Shown here: piece by piece, positions 37,284-45,317 of the stretch
Layout: the number at the start of each line of letters is the position of its first letter
Numbering within the stretch: position 1 is the stretch's first letter
Assembly (NCBI GenBank): GCA_036787955.1
Contig: DAIQOI010000003.1
Coordinates: 124,001-188,000 of the forward strand
Reading direction: 5' to 3'
Length of the DNA stretch: 64,000 nt
Source: UBA2336 sp036787955
Lineage (GTDB): Bacteria; Bacteroidota; Bacteroidia; Cytophagales; Cyclobacteriaceae
Translations under genes and position numbers: made by a program
The notes under the pieces: generated by a model
Told to the model about the DNA's origin: nothing
Database searches by the model: none
What the model saw: only the letters and a program-made list of their open reading frames with translations

Positions 37284-38250
37284 GCAGTTGATTTTTCAGT
37301 GCTTCAATTTCGTTCTTTACATTCACCACGCTGCTGAGTTCCTTCAGGCGCCTGATGGTATCTTCTATAAACCGCCTGTGCGACTGGCTACCCGGCAGGA
37401 AAGGCCTGTGCATAAGTGCCTGCCGGATGCTGCGCCACTCGGCTATGAAACTGCGTGTATTTTCATCCATACAGGCTTCTGTGAGTTTTTGCCAGACGTA
37501 ATCTTCGGCTTGTTCTGAGGGATGAATCAGGTCTGAAGCATAAAAACGGTAGTCGCGTAAATCATCCAACAGAATTTCATAGGCAGGAAAGTAATGTACA
37601 TCCGGATAGGCGGTACAAATGGTGTGACAAGCCAAACGTAAAACCGACTTGCTTACGCTGTTCAGTTCGAGTGTGTCGCGAATATGGCGTACTGGACTGA
37701 CCGTGAGCAGGATGTGTACGTTGGGATGTTTGGATTTGAGTGGATGATACAGGGCATCAAACGATTTAATGATTTTTTTCTGTGACAGCAATTCCTTGGC
37801 AAATAAACGGCCCGGCATTTTATGACAGTTGGCCACGATACGGTCGGCAGATTTTAATCGATAGACCCATGTTGTTCCATAGGTAATCATCAGCCAGTTT
37901 GTATGCTGAAGGAAGTTGTGTGTAAGAGCAAGCGCATGGCGCAGGGATTCCTTTAAATGGTTTACGCTGAGGGCAGCAAATTGCGAATGAAAATCATAAT
38001 GAAAGTGTACATCATCGCGTTGTGCGTAACCGCTTTCATCCGGCATCTGGTTTTTCAGGCTCCACCCAATCAGCCGGTGAATACTTATGGGGTTATAAAC
38101 TGCACCGAAAGGGTTTATCAACGTACTGAATTTATGCTGAGCCAGTTGCTTCCCTATGGTATCGGAAAAGCAGGATCCGATGGTCAGGACGGAGTCGTTC
38201 AGACGGATTTTATGTGGCAGCGGTGCAGGATGCAGCTCAGTGCGGAACAT
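37273..38250 (-). CDS. GSCFA-domain protein
   Basis: A 325-aa protein with the eponymous GSCFSDTIG motif at residues ~25-33, a family thought to be related to SGNH/GDSL hydrolases acting on carbohydrate or acyl esters; its function is not established. The start is the ATG at 38250, since the in-frame TTG at 38256 adds only two residues. A perfect -7 element (38254-38261) lies just 3 bp before the ATG, suggesting a leaderless or nearly leaderless message. It is the first gene of the GSCFA-DUF255-priA-DUF2071 unit. Confidence 0.82.
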   Translation of the reverse strand: MFRTELHPAPLPHKIRLNDSVLTIGSCFSDTIGKQLAQHKFSTLINPFGAVYNPISIHRLIGWSLKNQMPDESGYAQRDDVHFHYDFHSQFAALSVNHLKESLRHALALTHNFLQHTNWLMITYGTTWVYRLKSADRIVANCHKMPGRLFAKELLSQKKIIKSFDALYHPLKSKHPNVHILLTVSPVRHIRDTLELNSVSKSVLRLACHTICTAYPDVHYFPAYEILLDDLRDYRFYASDLIHPSEQAEDYVWQKLTEACMDENTRSFIAEWRSIRQALMHRPFLPGSQSHRRFIEDTIRRLKELSSVVNVKNEIEALKNQLHEP

Positions 38251-38253
38251 GAG

Positions 38254-38261
38254 CAAAGCTA
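38254..38261 (-). promoter_or_regulatory. -7 promoter element immediately before the GSCFA gene
   Basis: Minus-strand TAGCTTTG, a perfect TAnnTTTG match, between the rplI terminator (38263-38291) and the GSCFA start codon (38250). Transcription would begin at or within the start codon. No clear -33 box; it would fall in the terminator stem. Confidence 0.4.
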
Positions 38262-38262
38262 C

Positions 38263-38291
38263 AAAATAAAACCCCGGTTATTAGCCGGGGT
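38263..38291 (-). terminator. Rho-independent terminator of the rpsF-rpsR-rplI operon
   Basis: On the minus strand a stem ACCCCGG/CCGGGGT (38285-38291 with 38271-38277) with a 7-nt loop is followed by TTTATTTTG. It lies 27 bp after the rplI stop. Confidence 0.9.
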
Positions 38292-38318
38292 GCAAGGCAT
38301 TGGCAAATAAACGTAAGC

Positions 38319-38762
38319 CTATTCGGCTACTACGTTCACTTTGATTTCGTGCTTCACTTCCTTGTGCAGGTCGAGCAGGGCCGTGTACATGCCCACCTGT
38401 TTAGGCTGTTCGCGGAAGGAAATTTTCCTGCGGTCGATGTCGAAGCCATGGGCTTTGAGCGCCTCGGAAACCTGCAGCGGTGTAACCGAGCCGAATATTT
38501 TTCCGGTTTCGCCGGCCTTGGTCTTTATTTCAATGGTGAGGTCGCCAATTTTTGCTGCAAGATTTTCTGCATCCTGTTTTATTTTGGCTGCTTTGTGAGC
38601 GGCCTGACGGATGTTTTCTTCGATCATTTTTTTGTTCGAAGGGCTGGCAATAACCGCGAGACCTTGCGGAATAAGGTAGTTACGGCCGTAGCCGGGCTTT
38701 ACCTTTACGATATCATTTTTGTATCCAAGACCCTGTACGTCCTGTTTCAGTATTACTTCCAT
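38319..38762 (-). CDS. rplI: 50S ribosomal protein L9
   Basis: A 147-aa protein with the L9 N-terminal signature (GLGYKNDIVKVKPGYGRNYLIPQG) at residues ~12-35, a long connecting helix and the C-terminal domain. L9 binds 23S rRNA at the base of the L1 stalk. Last gene of the rpsF-rpsR-rplI operon, 27 bp after rpsR, with a strong terminator behind it. Confidence 0.97.
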   Translation of the reverse strand: MEVILKQDVQGLGYKNDIVKVKPGYGRNYLIPQGLAVIASPSNKKMIEENIRQAAHKAAKIKQDAENLAAKIGDLTIEIKTKAGETGKIFGSVTPLQVSEALKAHGFDIDRRKISFREQPKQVGMYTALLDLHKEVKHEIKVNVVAE

Positions 38763-38789
38763 AACACAGTCAGTTTAATAGGTTGCGCT

Positions 38790-39041
38790 TTATTTCAACT
38801 GATCGCCCGTGTAGGGCAACAGCGCCAGGTGGCGGGCACGTTTGATGGCCTGTGCCACTTTTTTCTGGTACTTCCAGCTGGTACCGGTAAGTCTGCGGGG
38901 CAGAATTTTACCCTGCTCGTTGATAAACTTCAGCAGGAAATCGGGGTCTTTGTAATCAATGTACTTGATTCCGTTTTTCTTAAAGCGGCAGTATTTGGGT
39001 TTGGGTTCTGCCCGCTTAATGGGTTCGTTCATCAGGGTCAT
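38790..39041 (-). CDS. rpsR: 30S ribosomal protein S18
   Basis: An 83-aa protein with the S18 core (KYIDYKDPDFLLKFI, then ILPRRLTGTSWKYQ and KRARHLALLPYT). S18 pairs with S6 on the platform of the small subunit. It overlaps rpsF by 4 bp, fitting the S6-S18 heterodimer encoded together. The single-strand binding protein gene that sits between rpsF and rpsR in some phyla is absent here. Confidence 0.97.
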   Translation of the reverse strand: MTLMNEPIKRAEPKPKYCRFKKNGIKYIDYKDPDFLLKFINEQGKILPRRLTGTSWKYQKKVAQAIKRARHLALLPYTGDQLK

Positions 39042-39427
39042 TCGGCAAACTCCTCCTCAGTTTTACGGGTGGTTTTTTTAGTTTCCTTGTCTTTCTTGTT
39101 GAATTCGCCTTTCCGCCTGCGCTCGTTGAACTGCAGGGCGTACTTGTCGAGGGTAACGGTTAAGAACCGCATTACCGACTCATCGCGTCTGAATTCCGTT
39201 TCGAGCAGGTTGACCACTTCCGGAGCTGCCGAAAACTCGATGAGGTTGTAAAAGCCGGTGGATTTGCGCTGGATGGGGTAGGCCAGCTTGCGCAGCCCCC
39301 AGTGCTCAACATTGATGATGTTGGCTTTGGCATTTTTCAGCACCTTCACGAATTTTTCGACAGTATCCTTCATCTGATCTTCAGACAAAACGGGATTTAA
39401 AATGAATACTGTCTCGTAGTTTTTCAT
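39038..39427 (-). CDS. rpsF: 30S ribosomal protein S6
   Basis: A 129-aa S6 protein with the ferredoxin-like fold: N-terminal YETVFILNPVLSEDQ, the LRKLAYPIQRKSTGFY segment and EFRRDESVMRFLTV. The C-terminus carries a ~30-residue Lys/Glu-rich extension, as in other Bacteroidota. First gene of the rpsF-rpsR-rplI operon, behind a strong -7 element 33 bp upstream. Confidence 0.97.
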   Translation of the reverse strand: MKNYETVFILNPVLSEDQMKDTVEKFVKVLKNAKANIINVEHWGLRKLAYPIQRKSTGFYNLIEFSAAPEVVNLLETEFRRDESVMRFLTVTLDKYALQFNERRRKGEFNKKDKETKKTTRKTEEEFAE

Positions 39428-39460
39428 GCGTTTTTCGCGTTTTTAAAGGTTTTGAGCCTG

Positions 39461-39468
39461 CAAAGGTA
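39461..39468 (-). promoter_or_regulatory. -7 promoter element of the rpsF operon
   Basis: Minus-strand TACCTTTG, a perfect TAnnTTTG match, 33 bp upstream of the rpsF ATG; identical to the pyrG element. The -33 box is weak (TTTAAA). Confidence 0.6.
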
Positions 39469-39528
39469 GAACAAAAGGCCGGAATTTTAAATACCCTCCG
39501 CTGATTTCCGGTCCGGCCACCTGGGCTC

Positions 39529-40458
39529 TTATTTTACTACAAACTTGCCGGAACCCATCAGGTAGTCATCGCAATAGATTTCCAGCGTGTAGGTGCCCGG
39601 TGCATACTCCGATCCCTTGTCGTACAGGTAAGTGAGCTTTTGCCGGGTGTTGTCAAACAGAATTTCCTGGGCCTGGGTGTAAAATTCTTCCCGGCCGTTG
39701 TAAATGAAGGTGCCTGAGCCGCGGGTTACGTCAAACAACACCTGTCCGTTCTCATCCACAATGCGTATCATAATCTTTTTGCCTTCAATGGGCGCCACAT
39801 TGTTTTCGGCCAGGTTAAATTCAATTTTCAGCTGGGCAATCTGGCGTGCGCGGAAAGGCTGCTCGCGTTCCTTGCCACGCTCGTTTAATGCTACGATGCG
39901 CAGGTTCTCGGCCTTAAGCCGTGATGCTAAAGCAACCTTACTCGCCAGCTCTTCGCGCTTTTGTGCCAGGCGGCTGATGGAATCGCCCAGCTGATTTTTT
40001 TCGGTTTTTAGCGTTACGTTTTCATTCATCAGTGCCTTGTTCACATTTTTAAGGCGCTCAATCTCTTCGTCTTTGTTTTTCAGCAACAATTCGTAGCCCT
40101 CTACTTTGTCTTTCAGTTCTTTTATCAGTTTGCCCGATGCCTGGGTGCGTCTGCGAAGCTGCTCTTCAATTTCGGCTTTGGCTTTCTGCAGGTCGGCTAC
40201 ATCGCCACCGAGTTTCTCCACTTCTTCAATTTTTTTGGCCAGCTCTACTTTAAGTTCTTCCATGCGTTGCATGGTGGCGGCCAGTTCTTCTTCGGTCGTA
40301 TTCAACTGGGCCTGGATTTCGGATTTTTCCTGGTAGTCGAGATAGATTTTTATCACCTGGATGATAACCAGCACGGAAAGCAAGGCAATAATAATGGTGT
40401 GCTTGTTGTTTTTCTTTGGCGTGGCGCCCCCGGCCGGTTTGGTGGATTCCGTGCTCAT
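39529..40458 (-). CDS. membrane-anchored coiled-coil protein of unknown function
   Basis: A 309-aa protein with a short cytoplasmic N-terminus (residues 1-19), a single transmembrane helix (~21-42), a long coiled coil (~50-200) of Glu/Lys/Leu heptads, and a C-terminal beta domain (~205-309; IMIRIVDENGQVLFDV, TYTLEIYCDDYLMGSG) that looks like an immunoglobulin-type sandwich. The topology suggests an inner-membrane anchor projecting a periplasmic rod and sensor or binding head. I do not recognise a named family. It has its own good promoter (40478-40507) and is followed by the rpsF promoter region. Confidence 0.75.
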   Translation of the reverse strand: MSTESTKPAGGATPKKNNKHTIIIALLSVLVIIQVIKIYLDYQEKSEIQAQLNTTEEELAATMQRMEELKVELAKKIEEVEKLGGDVADLQKAKAEIEEQLRRRTQASGKLIKELKDKVEGYELLLKNKDEEIERLKNVNKALMNENVTLKTEKNQLGDSISRLAQKREELASKVALASRLKAENLRIVALNERGKEREQPFRARQIAQLKIEFNLAENNVAPIEGKKIMIRIVDENGQVLFDVTRGSGTFIYNGREEFYTQAQEILFDNTRQKLTYLYDKGSEYAPGTYTLEIYCDDYLMGSGKFVVK

Positions 40459-40477
40459 AGGTGATACTGTTAAGCCT

Positions 40478-40507
40478 CAAAAATAGCGATTCGCCAAGTT
40501 AAGTCAA
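40478..40507 (-). promoter_or_regulatory. promoter of the coiled-coil protein gene
   Basis: Minus-strand TTG (40505-40507), 19 bp, TATTTTTG (40478-40485): the best full match in the window to the TTG-N19-TAnnTTTG arrangement. The ATG is 19 bp downstream of the -7 box. Confidence 0.65.
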
Positions 40508-40511
40508 GTGC

Positions 40512-41279
40512 TTAAAACTGCAACACAACGTGTTGCCGGTAAACTGATGGATTAAAGAAGAGCAGACCGCAGCGGAACAAATCGACCGAACAGTACACCA
40601 ATTGGTGCTGGCGCAGTTCGTTCCATGCTTTTTCCATTTCTTCATTCCAATGAATGTCGTCCACTACAATTACGCTGTTGCTGTGAATTTTTCTGAACAG
40701 GAGGTCCGTATAATGCAGCACCGGCTGGTAACGATGGTTGGCATCAATCAGCGCAAAGTCAACCTGCGGCATGTTTTCCAATGTGGGGCGAAGGGTTTTG
40801 TCAATGTTTCCGCGAACGATTTGGATGCCGGTAGCACCGGTCTTTTCAAAATGCAGTTGTGCCATGTCGGCCAGCTGGGGCACCCCCTCAAAGGTGGTTA
40901 CCTCGCGCCTTTGCCCGGCGAGGTACAGGGTGGTAAGCCCCAGGCAGGTTCCCAGTTCAACAACATATTTGGCGTTGGCCCAGTTTGCGAGCCGTGCGTA
41001 CAGGGCGGCATACCTGGGTGGTGTGGTGCTTATTTTTGCGAGCTCAGCCACGGTCCGCTTTTTTTTAATCGCAGCCGAGCCTGCACCGGGGTCATCATAA
41101 ATCAGTTCTTTCCGGTTTTTCAGCAGGGTTTGGCGCAAGGCTTCTGCTTCCGGCAGCAAACCAATCCGGGGCTTGATAACCTGCGTGTACAGGTCAAACA
41201 AAAAGGGCGAATGCAGCGAATGCTCATCCGTGGCATCGAGCCAGTAATTCAGCCAACTTCGTATGCGAAATCCTGTCAC
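40512..41279 (-). CDS. class I SAM-dependent methyltransferase (O-methyltransferase-like)
   Basis: A 255-aa cytoplasmic protein with a Rossmann methyltransferase core. Motif I is VELGTCLGLTTLYLA (residues ~95-109), followed by an acidic residue at the end of strand 2 (VTTFEG), LIDANHRYQP as motif IV, and VIVVDDIHW at strand 5, which resembles O-methyltransferases of the catechol or caffeoyl-CoA type. The substrate cannot be read from sequence. It starts directly after the apaG stop with no gap, so the two are translationally linked. Confidence 0.8.
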   Translation of the reverse strand: MTGFRIRSWLNYWLDATDEHSLHSPFLFDLYTQVIKPRIGLLPEAEALRQTLLKNRKELIYDDPGAGSAAIKKKRTVAELAKISTTPPRYAALYARLANWANAKYVVELGTCLGLTTLYLAGQRREVTTFEGVPQLADMAQLHFEKTGATGIQIVRGNIDKTLRPTLENMPQVDFALIDANHRYQPVLHYTDLLFRKIHSNSVIVVDDIHWNEEMEKAWNELRQHQLVYCSVDLFRCGLLFFNPSVYRQHVVLQF

Positions 41280-41666
41280 TTAGTTAAGTCGGAAAGGAGC
41301 AACGAGCGAGAAGGGCGGGATATGTACGGTAAATTTTGTTCCATCCACAATGCGCTCCATCAGATAGGTGCCTTCCATTTTTCCGATACCGGACTTCAGG
41401 TTGCACCCCGATACATACTGATGCGATTGTCCCGGTTCCAGTACAGGCTGCTGACCAACTACGCCTTCGCCTTCCACTTCGCGCTTGGCAAAGCCGGCAT
41501 CATGTACATGCCAGTGCCTGCGCAGCAACTGAATGGTAAACTCACTCTGGTTTTCGATGGTGATGCGGTAGGTAAACACATAATGATGCTGCGACGGACT
41601 GGAATAGGCTGGCTGATATTCCGTTTCCACGCTGACGCGAATTCCTTTGGTGGTTTGGGTTACCAT
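41280..41666 (-). CDS. apaG: ApaG-domain protein
   Basis: A 128-aa ApaG protein. The ATG at 41666 starts the family (VTQTTKGIRVSVETEYQP), whereas the open frame continues upstream without similarity. Typical blocks follow: FTYRITIENQS, LLRRHWHVHD and VVGQQPVLEPGQ, with YLMERIVDG near the end. ApaG has an immunoglobulin-like fold; its role is unclear (once linked to Co2+ resistance). A -7 element lies only 6 bp before the ATG. The methyltransferase gene follows immediately. Confidence 0.92.
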   Translation of the reverse strand: MVTQTTKGIRVSVETEYQPAYSSPSQHHYVFTYRITIENQSEFTIQLLRRHWHVHDAGFAKREVEGEGVVGQQPVLEPGQSHQYVSGCNLKSGIGKMEGTYLMERIVDGTKFTVHIPPFSLVAPFRLN

Positions 41667-41672
41667 GCGCTT

Positions 41673-41680
41673 CAAAAATA
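41673..41680 (-). promoter_or_regulatory. -7 promoter element just upstream of apaG
   Basis: Minus-strand TATTTTTG, a perfect TAnnTTTG match, 6 bp before the ATG at 41666, so the transcript would be leaderless or nearly so. No good -33 box at normal spacing; the surrounding A/T run lowers confidence. Confidence 0.35.
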
Positions 41681-41746
41681 GTTTTTTTTCATGTTGGATA
41701 ACAGCCAAAAACCCGGTGAAGTTTATATTTCCGGGCAAAGCCGGTT

Positions 41747-42409
41747 ATGGACGTAAAAATTGAGGAAAGCTGGAAAATCCGCCTGAAGGAAGAATTTGAT
41801 AAGCCCTATTTTCACCAACTCACCGAGTTTGTAAAATCGGAATACCAGACAGCCGTGGTTTATCCACCCGGCAGGCAGATTTTCAGGGCTTTTGATGTTT
41901 GTCCTTTCGAGCAGGTTAAGGTAGTTATACTGGGTCAGGACCCGTATCACGGACCTCGGCAAGCCAACGGACTTTGTTTCAGCGTGAATGATGACGTGAA
42001 AATGCCGCCCTCGCTGGTTAACATCTTCAAGGAAATTCAGTCCGACCTCGGAAAACCTGTGCCACCTACGGGCAACCTCGAGCGGTGGGCCCGACAGGGT
42101 GTGTTGTTGCTCAATGCTACCTTAACCGTGCGTGCATCTTCGCCCGGCTCCCATCAAAATAAGGGATGGGAAGAGTTTACCGATGCCGTCATCAGGAAAG
42201 TTTCGGATGAAAAGATGAATGTAGTATTTATGCTGTGGGGAGCCTATGCCCAGAAAAAAGGACAGGTCATTGACCGGCAGCGCCACCTGGTATTGCAGGC
42301 TGCACACCCATCGCCTTATTCGGCAGCTAATGGTTTTTTCGGATGCCGGCATTTCAGCAAAGCAAATGCCTATTTAAAAAGCAAAGGGATGGAGGAGATT
42401 GACTGGTAA
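41747..42409 (+). CDS. ung: uracil-DNA glycosylase, family 1
   Basis: A 220-aa enzyme that excises uracil from DNA to start base-excision repair. The water-activating motif GQDPYHGPRQANG has Asp65 as the catalytic residue, and the Leu-loop HPSPYSAANGFFGCRH carries His187. FSV (78-80) and LLNATLTVR (121-129) are also typical. Length matches the family. It is divergent from apaG across 80 bp and convergent with lepB across 98 bp. Confidence 0.97.
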   Translation: MDVKIEESWKIRLKEEFDKPYFHQLTEFVKSEYQTAVVYPPGRQIFRAFDVCPFEQVKVVILGQDPYHGPRQANGLCFSVNDDVKMPPSLVNIFKEIQSDLGKPVPPTGNLERWARQGVLLLNATLTVRASSPGSHQNKGWEEFTDAVIRKVSDEKMNVVFMLWGAYAQKKGQVIDRQRHLVLQAAHPSPYSAANGFFGCRHFSKANAYLKSKGMEEIDW

Positions 42410-42507
42410 AAGGATAGATTATCGGCAACGGCTCAATTGGCCAATGATCAGTTCAGTTATCACTGCCGCGCACCGGCACATTAACACATAGAAACGGTAT
42501 CGTCCTA

Positions 42508-43974
42508 TTACTCAATCATCTTAAAGAACCGGCTCCAACGGATTTTGTGAATCAGGCTGCGCGGATTGGAATCGATGGAAAGCCAGATGAAAAAGGCCTT
42601 GCCCACCACGTGGTCTTCGGGAACAAATCCCCAGTAACGGGAGTCAAGCGAGTTGTGGCGGTTGTCGCCCATCATGAAGTAATAGTTTTGCTTGAAGGTA
42701 TATTCGCTTACCTCTTTGCCGCCAATCAGCAACTTTTTGTCTTTTATTTCTGCGTCTTGATTGTGGTCGTATTGGGTAATGGTGTAACCGTATAATGCGA
42801 GTGTTGAATCATTGATGGGAATGGTTACACCTTTTTTGGGTATCCACAGCGGCCCGAAATTATCGAGGCTCCAGTTCAGGGTATTCTTAAAGCCGGATCC
42901 AAAGCCATAATACTCGGAGAAAGGAAATATGCCAAATATTTCCTTAAAGTCTTTGCGCTGAACAGATTTAATATACGGCAATGATTTAATTTCCGCTGCT
43001 TTTTCCGGTGTTATATACATGAAGTAACGCACGGTGCTGGCATCGAGACGGCCATCCAGGTGAAAGTCTTCCGGCCCCAGTCCCAGCCTGGCCAGGTTGC
43101 GTTCGTTGATCACGTCACTGGCCAGCACTTCGTAAGCCCATTGCGTGAGCGGATGATCGGGAAAAGGTTTTTCGTTTACGATTACCTTGCCATCCCGAAT
43201 AAGCAGCGTGTCGCCTGCTATGGCTACACAGCGTTTGATGTAGTTGGTTTTCAGGTCCACCGGATAGTCTTTGTTATCGTTAAGCCGCTTTGGGGGAATA
43301 TTGAAAACCACCACATCGCCTCGCTGAATGGTGGTAAGGCCGGGAAGGCGGTATTGCGGCAGCTGAATCCAGTCGAGGTAGGAGGGAAGGTTGGTAAACC
43401 AGATTTTCTGGTGCGTGAGCGGGAGTTGCAGAGGCGTTTTGGGGGTGCGGCTGCCGTAATGAAACTTGCTTACAAACAGGAAATCGCCTACCAGCAATGA
43501 GTTTTCCATAGATGGGGTAGGTATGGTGTAGGCTTCCATGACAAAGAAGCGGATGAGTGTGGCGGCCACCACCGCAAATACAATGGCCTCCGTCCATTCG
43601 GCCAGTGCAGTTTTTCGGATGCGTGGCACTTCGCTCAGCTTGCCCAGGTATTTTGTTTGTTTATTTAAACTGAAAGGCACCAGATACCAGAATCCGGAAA
43701 AGATGATGGCCAGTTCGGCCCACACCGATTGTTTTCCGTAACAACGCAACACATCAAAGATGAGCACATAATAAGCAAACACATTGACAACGGGTATGAG
43801 CAGGTAGATGTACCAGTAAAGCGGTTTACCGACCAGGTCGCGCATGATGATGAACTCGGAATAGAAAGGAATGACTGCTTTCCAGGCAGCAATGCCGGCT
43901 TTTTCAAAAAGTTTCCAGAAGGCAATGGTTACACCCAGGCGGATGATGATAAAAGCGATGATAAATGCACTCAC
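42508..43974 (-). CDS. lepB: signal peptidase I with N-terminal DUF5684-like membrane domain
   Basis: A 488-aa membrane protease that removes signal peptides from exported proteins. Residues ~1-115 form an extra multi-helix domain (DUF5684-like) common in Bacteroidota. The catalytic domain starts with a helix (~128-146) and has the serine motif PTPSMENSLLVGD with Ser155, the lysine motif YIKRCVAIAGD with Lys246, and MGDNRHNSLDSRYWG near the C-terminus. A ~150-residue insertion lies between the last two boxes. Last gene of the parA-parB-DUF5683-dapB-lepB series, 39 bp after dapB. Confidence 0.95.
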   Translation of the reverse strand: MSAFIIAFIIIRLGVTIAFWKLFEKAGIAAWKAVIPFYSEFIIMRDLVGKPLYWYIYLLIPVVNVFAYYVLIFDVLRCYGKQSVWAELAIIFSGFWYLVPFSLNKQTKYLGKLSEVPRIRKTALAEWTEAIVFAVVAATLIRFFVMEAYTIPTPSMENSLLVGDFLFVSKFHYGSRTPKTPLQLPLTHQKIWFTNLPSYLDWIQLPQYRLPGLTTIQRGDVVVFNIPPKRLNDNKDYPVDLKTNYIKRCVAIAGDTLLIRDGKVIVNEKPFPDHPLTQWAYEVLASDVINERNLARLGLGPEDFHLDGRLDASTVRYFMYITPEKAAEIKSLPYIKSVQRKDFKEIFGIFPFSEYYGFGSGFKNTLNWSLDNFGPLWIPKKGVTIPINDSTLALYGYTITQYDHNQDAEIKDKKLLIGGKEVSEYTFKQNYYFMMGDNRHNSLDSRYWGFVPEDHVVGKAFFIWLSIDSNPRSLIHKIRWSRFFKMIE

Positions 43975-44013
43975 GGGTTGGTTGTTTTAAAGCGCTGCAA
44001 ATAAAAGGATTAT

Positions 44014-44721
44014 CTACAATTGGAGAAAATCGTCCATGGTCAGTACGCCCTTGCGGCCTGGCAGCCACTCGGCCACGGCCAGCGCACCCCGGGCAAAGGC
44101 TTCGCGGGTGTGGGCCTCGTGTCGGATGGTGATGGTGTCAAATGCCGAACGATAACTTACCGCATGTGTACCCGGAACTGTTCCTGTGCGCACCGAGATA
44201 ATGGGTAGCTCATCCGGCGATGGATCGGGTTGTTGTGTCCATTTTTTCAGCCGGCCGACAGCACGGATAATGTCTCCGGCCAGTGTAATGGCAGTTCCGC
44301 TGGGTGCGTCTTTCTTTTGCGTATGATGAATTTCTTCGATCGCAACGCGGTACTCCGGTTGGGCGTCCATCAGTTTTGCCAGGAATGCATTCAGCCGGAA
44401 GAAGAGATTAACCCCCACGCTGAAGTTGGAGGCGTAAAAAAAAGTGCCGCCCGTTTCCAGGGTGAGCTGCTTCACCTCATCCAGCCGGTTCAGCCATCCT
44501 GTTGTTCCGCACACTACGGGCAGTCCTTTTTTTAAACACCAGGTAACATTTTCAAAAGCGGCATCGGGTCGGGTAAATTCAATAGCCACATCGGCCGCGA
44601 ATGATGCACTTTTGAGCATGGGCGTGGATGTGATGCGGGCGGTGATCTCATGTCCTTTCTGCAGGGCCAGTTGTTCAATGGCTTTACCCATTTTTCCGTA
44701 TCCTATCAGCGCGATTTGCAT
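44014..44721 (-). CDS. dapB: 4-hydroxy-tetrahydrodipicolinate reductase
   Basis: A 235-aa NAD(P)H-dependent reductase of the lysine/meso-diaminopimelate pathway, which feeds peptidoglycan. The nucleotide-binding GYGKMGKAIE lies at residues ~7-16, VVCGTTGW around 90 and the substrate motif EIHHTQKKDAPSGTA around 148-162 with the catalytic His pair and Lys. Slightly shorter than E. coli DapB (273 aa), as is usual in this phylum. It lies 14 bp after the DUF5683 gene. Confidence 0.95.
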   Translation of the reverse strand: MQIALIGYGKMGKAIEQLALQKGHEITARITSTPMLKSASFAADVAIEFTRPDAAFENVTWCLKKGLPVVCGTTGWLNRLDEVKQLTLETGGTFFYASNFSVGVNLFFRLNAFLAKLMDAQPEYRVAIEEIHHTQKKDAPSGTAITLAGDIIRAVGRLKKWTQQPDPSPDELPIISVRTGTVPGTHAVSYRSAFDTITIRHEAHTREAFARGALAVAEWLPGRKGVLTMDDFLQL

Positions 44722-44735
44722 GGTTATGCAGTGGT

Positions 44736-45299
44736 TTAAAATCTTAAAAATAAACCTAATCCGGCGGTTCTTCCGGTTATCAAACTTTGTTCCGCCACCG
44801 GACGGATGCTTAATTTCAGTTGCGGGTTTAAATCGAATTCTTTCAGGTGGGCATCTACATGTGCATCAATCATCTGCAGGATATAAACACCTCCCATAAC
44901 AATAACCATGAAGTCGCGCTCTCTTCTGTAGCGGTCAATCAACGTGCGGAGCTGGGTTTCGGTAAAACCACTCCGGCTAACCGATGCACCGGTCTGAAGG
45001 ATTTCAAAAAGTTCTCCCCGGTATTTGGAATAACCCTGTTGGTAAAAACGCAGGGCGTAGCCGGTTGCGCCCAGGCCGCCATATACCAGCGGCAGCTTCC
45101 AGTATTTTTTGTTGTATACCTGCCCGAGGCCGGGCAATACAGCCGCGTAAAGTAATGCCCTTCTTGGATTATACCGGTCGGCATAGGTTTTCAGGTCAAC
45201 TGTGTCGGGCACTGAAGATGTATAATTATCGCGGTCCTGCCCAAGTACCTGAGCGGTAAGGCAGACTAACGAAAAGAGGGTGAGACAACATCGGTTCAT
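44736..45299 (-). CDS. DUF5683 membrane protein
   Basis: A 187-aa protein with a signal peptide (ending VLGQ, about residue 21). The DUF5683 signature RYNPRRALLYAAVLPGLGQVYNKKYWKLP (residues ~43-71) is followed by hydrophobic stretches (~72-85 and ~130-145) in a Tyr-rich context. It is strongly associated with parB and dapB in Bacteroidota; its function is unknown. It lies 18 bp after parB. Confidence 0.82.
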   Translation of the reverse strand: MNRCCLTLFSLVCLTAQVLGQDRDNYTSSVPDTVDLKTYADRYNPRRALLYAAVLPGLGQVYNKKYWKLPLVYGGLGATGYALRFYQQGYSKYRGELFEILQTGASVSRSGFTETQLRTLIDRYRRERDFMVIVMGGVYILQMIDAHVDAHLKEFDLNPQLKLSIRPVAEQSLITGRTAGLGLFLRF

Positions 45300-45317
45300 G
45301 CGAATGACTTACTTCCC

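Noticed and set aside
38349..39251. 300-aa plus-strand open frame over the ribosomal protein operon
   Set aside because: Antisense to rplI, rpsR and rpsF, which are certain.
40602..41681. 359-aa plus-strand open frame over the methyltransferase and apaG genes
   Set aside because: Runs antisense through two genes with intact family motifs; its own product shows none.
42410..42507. Perfect palindrome ATTGGCCAAT (42436-42445) in the ung-lepB gap as an operator
   Set aside because: The gap lies between two converging gene ends, so no promoter is there; too short to act as a convincing terminator and without a T-tract.
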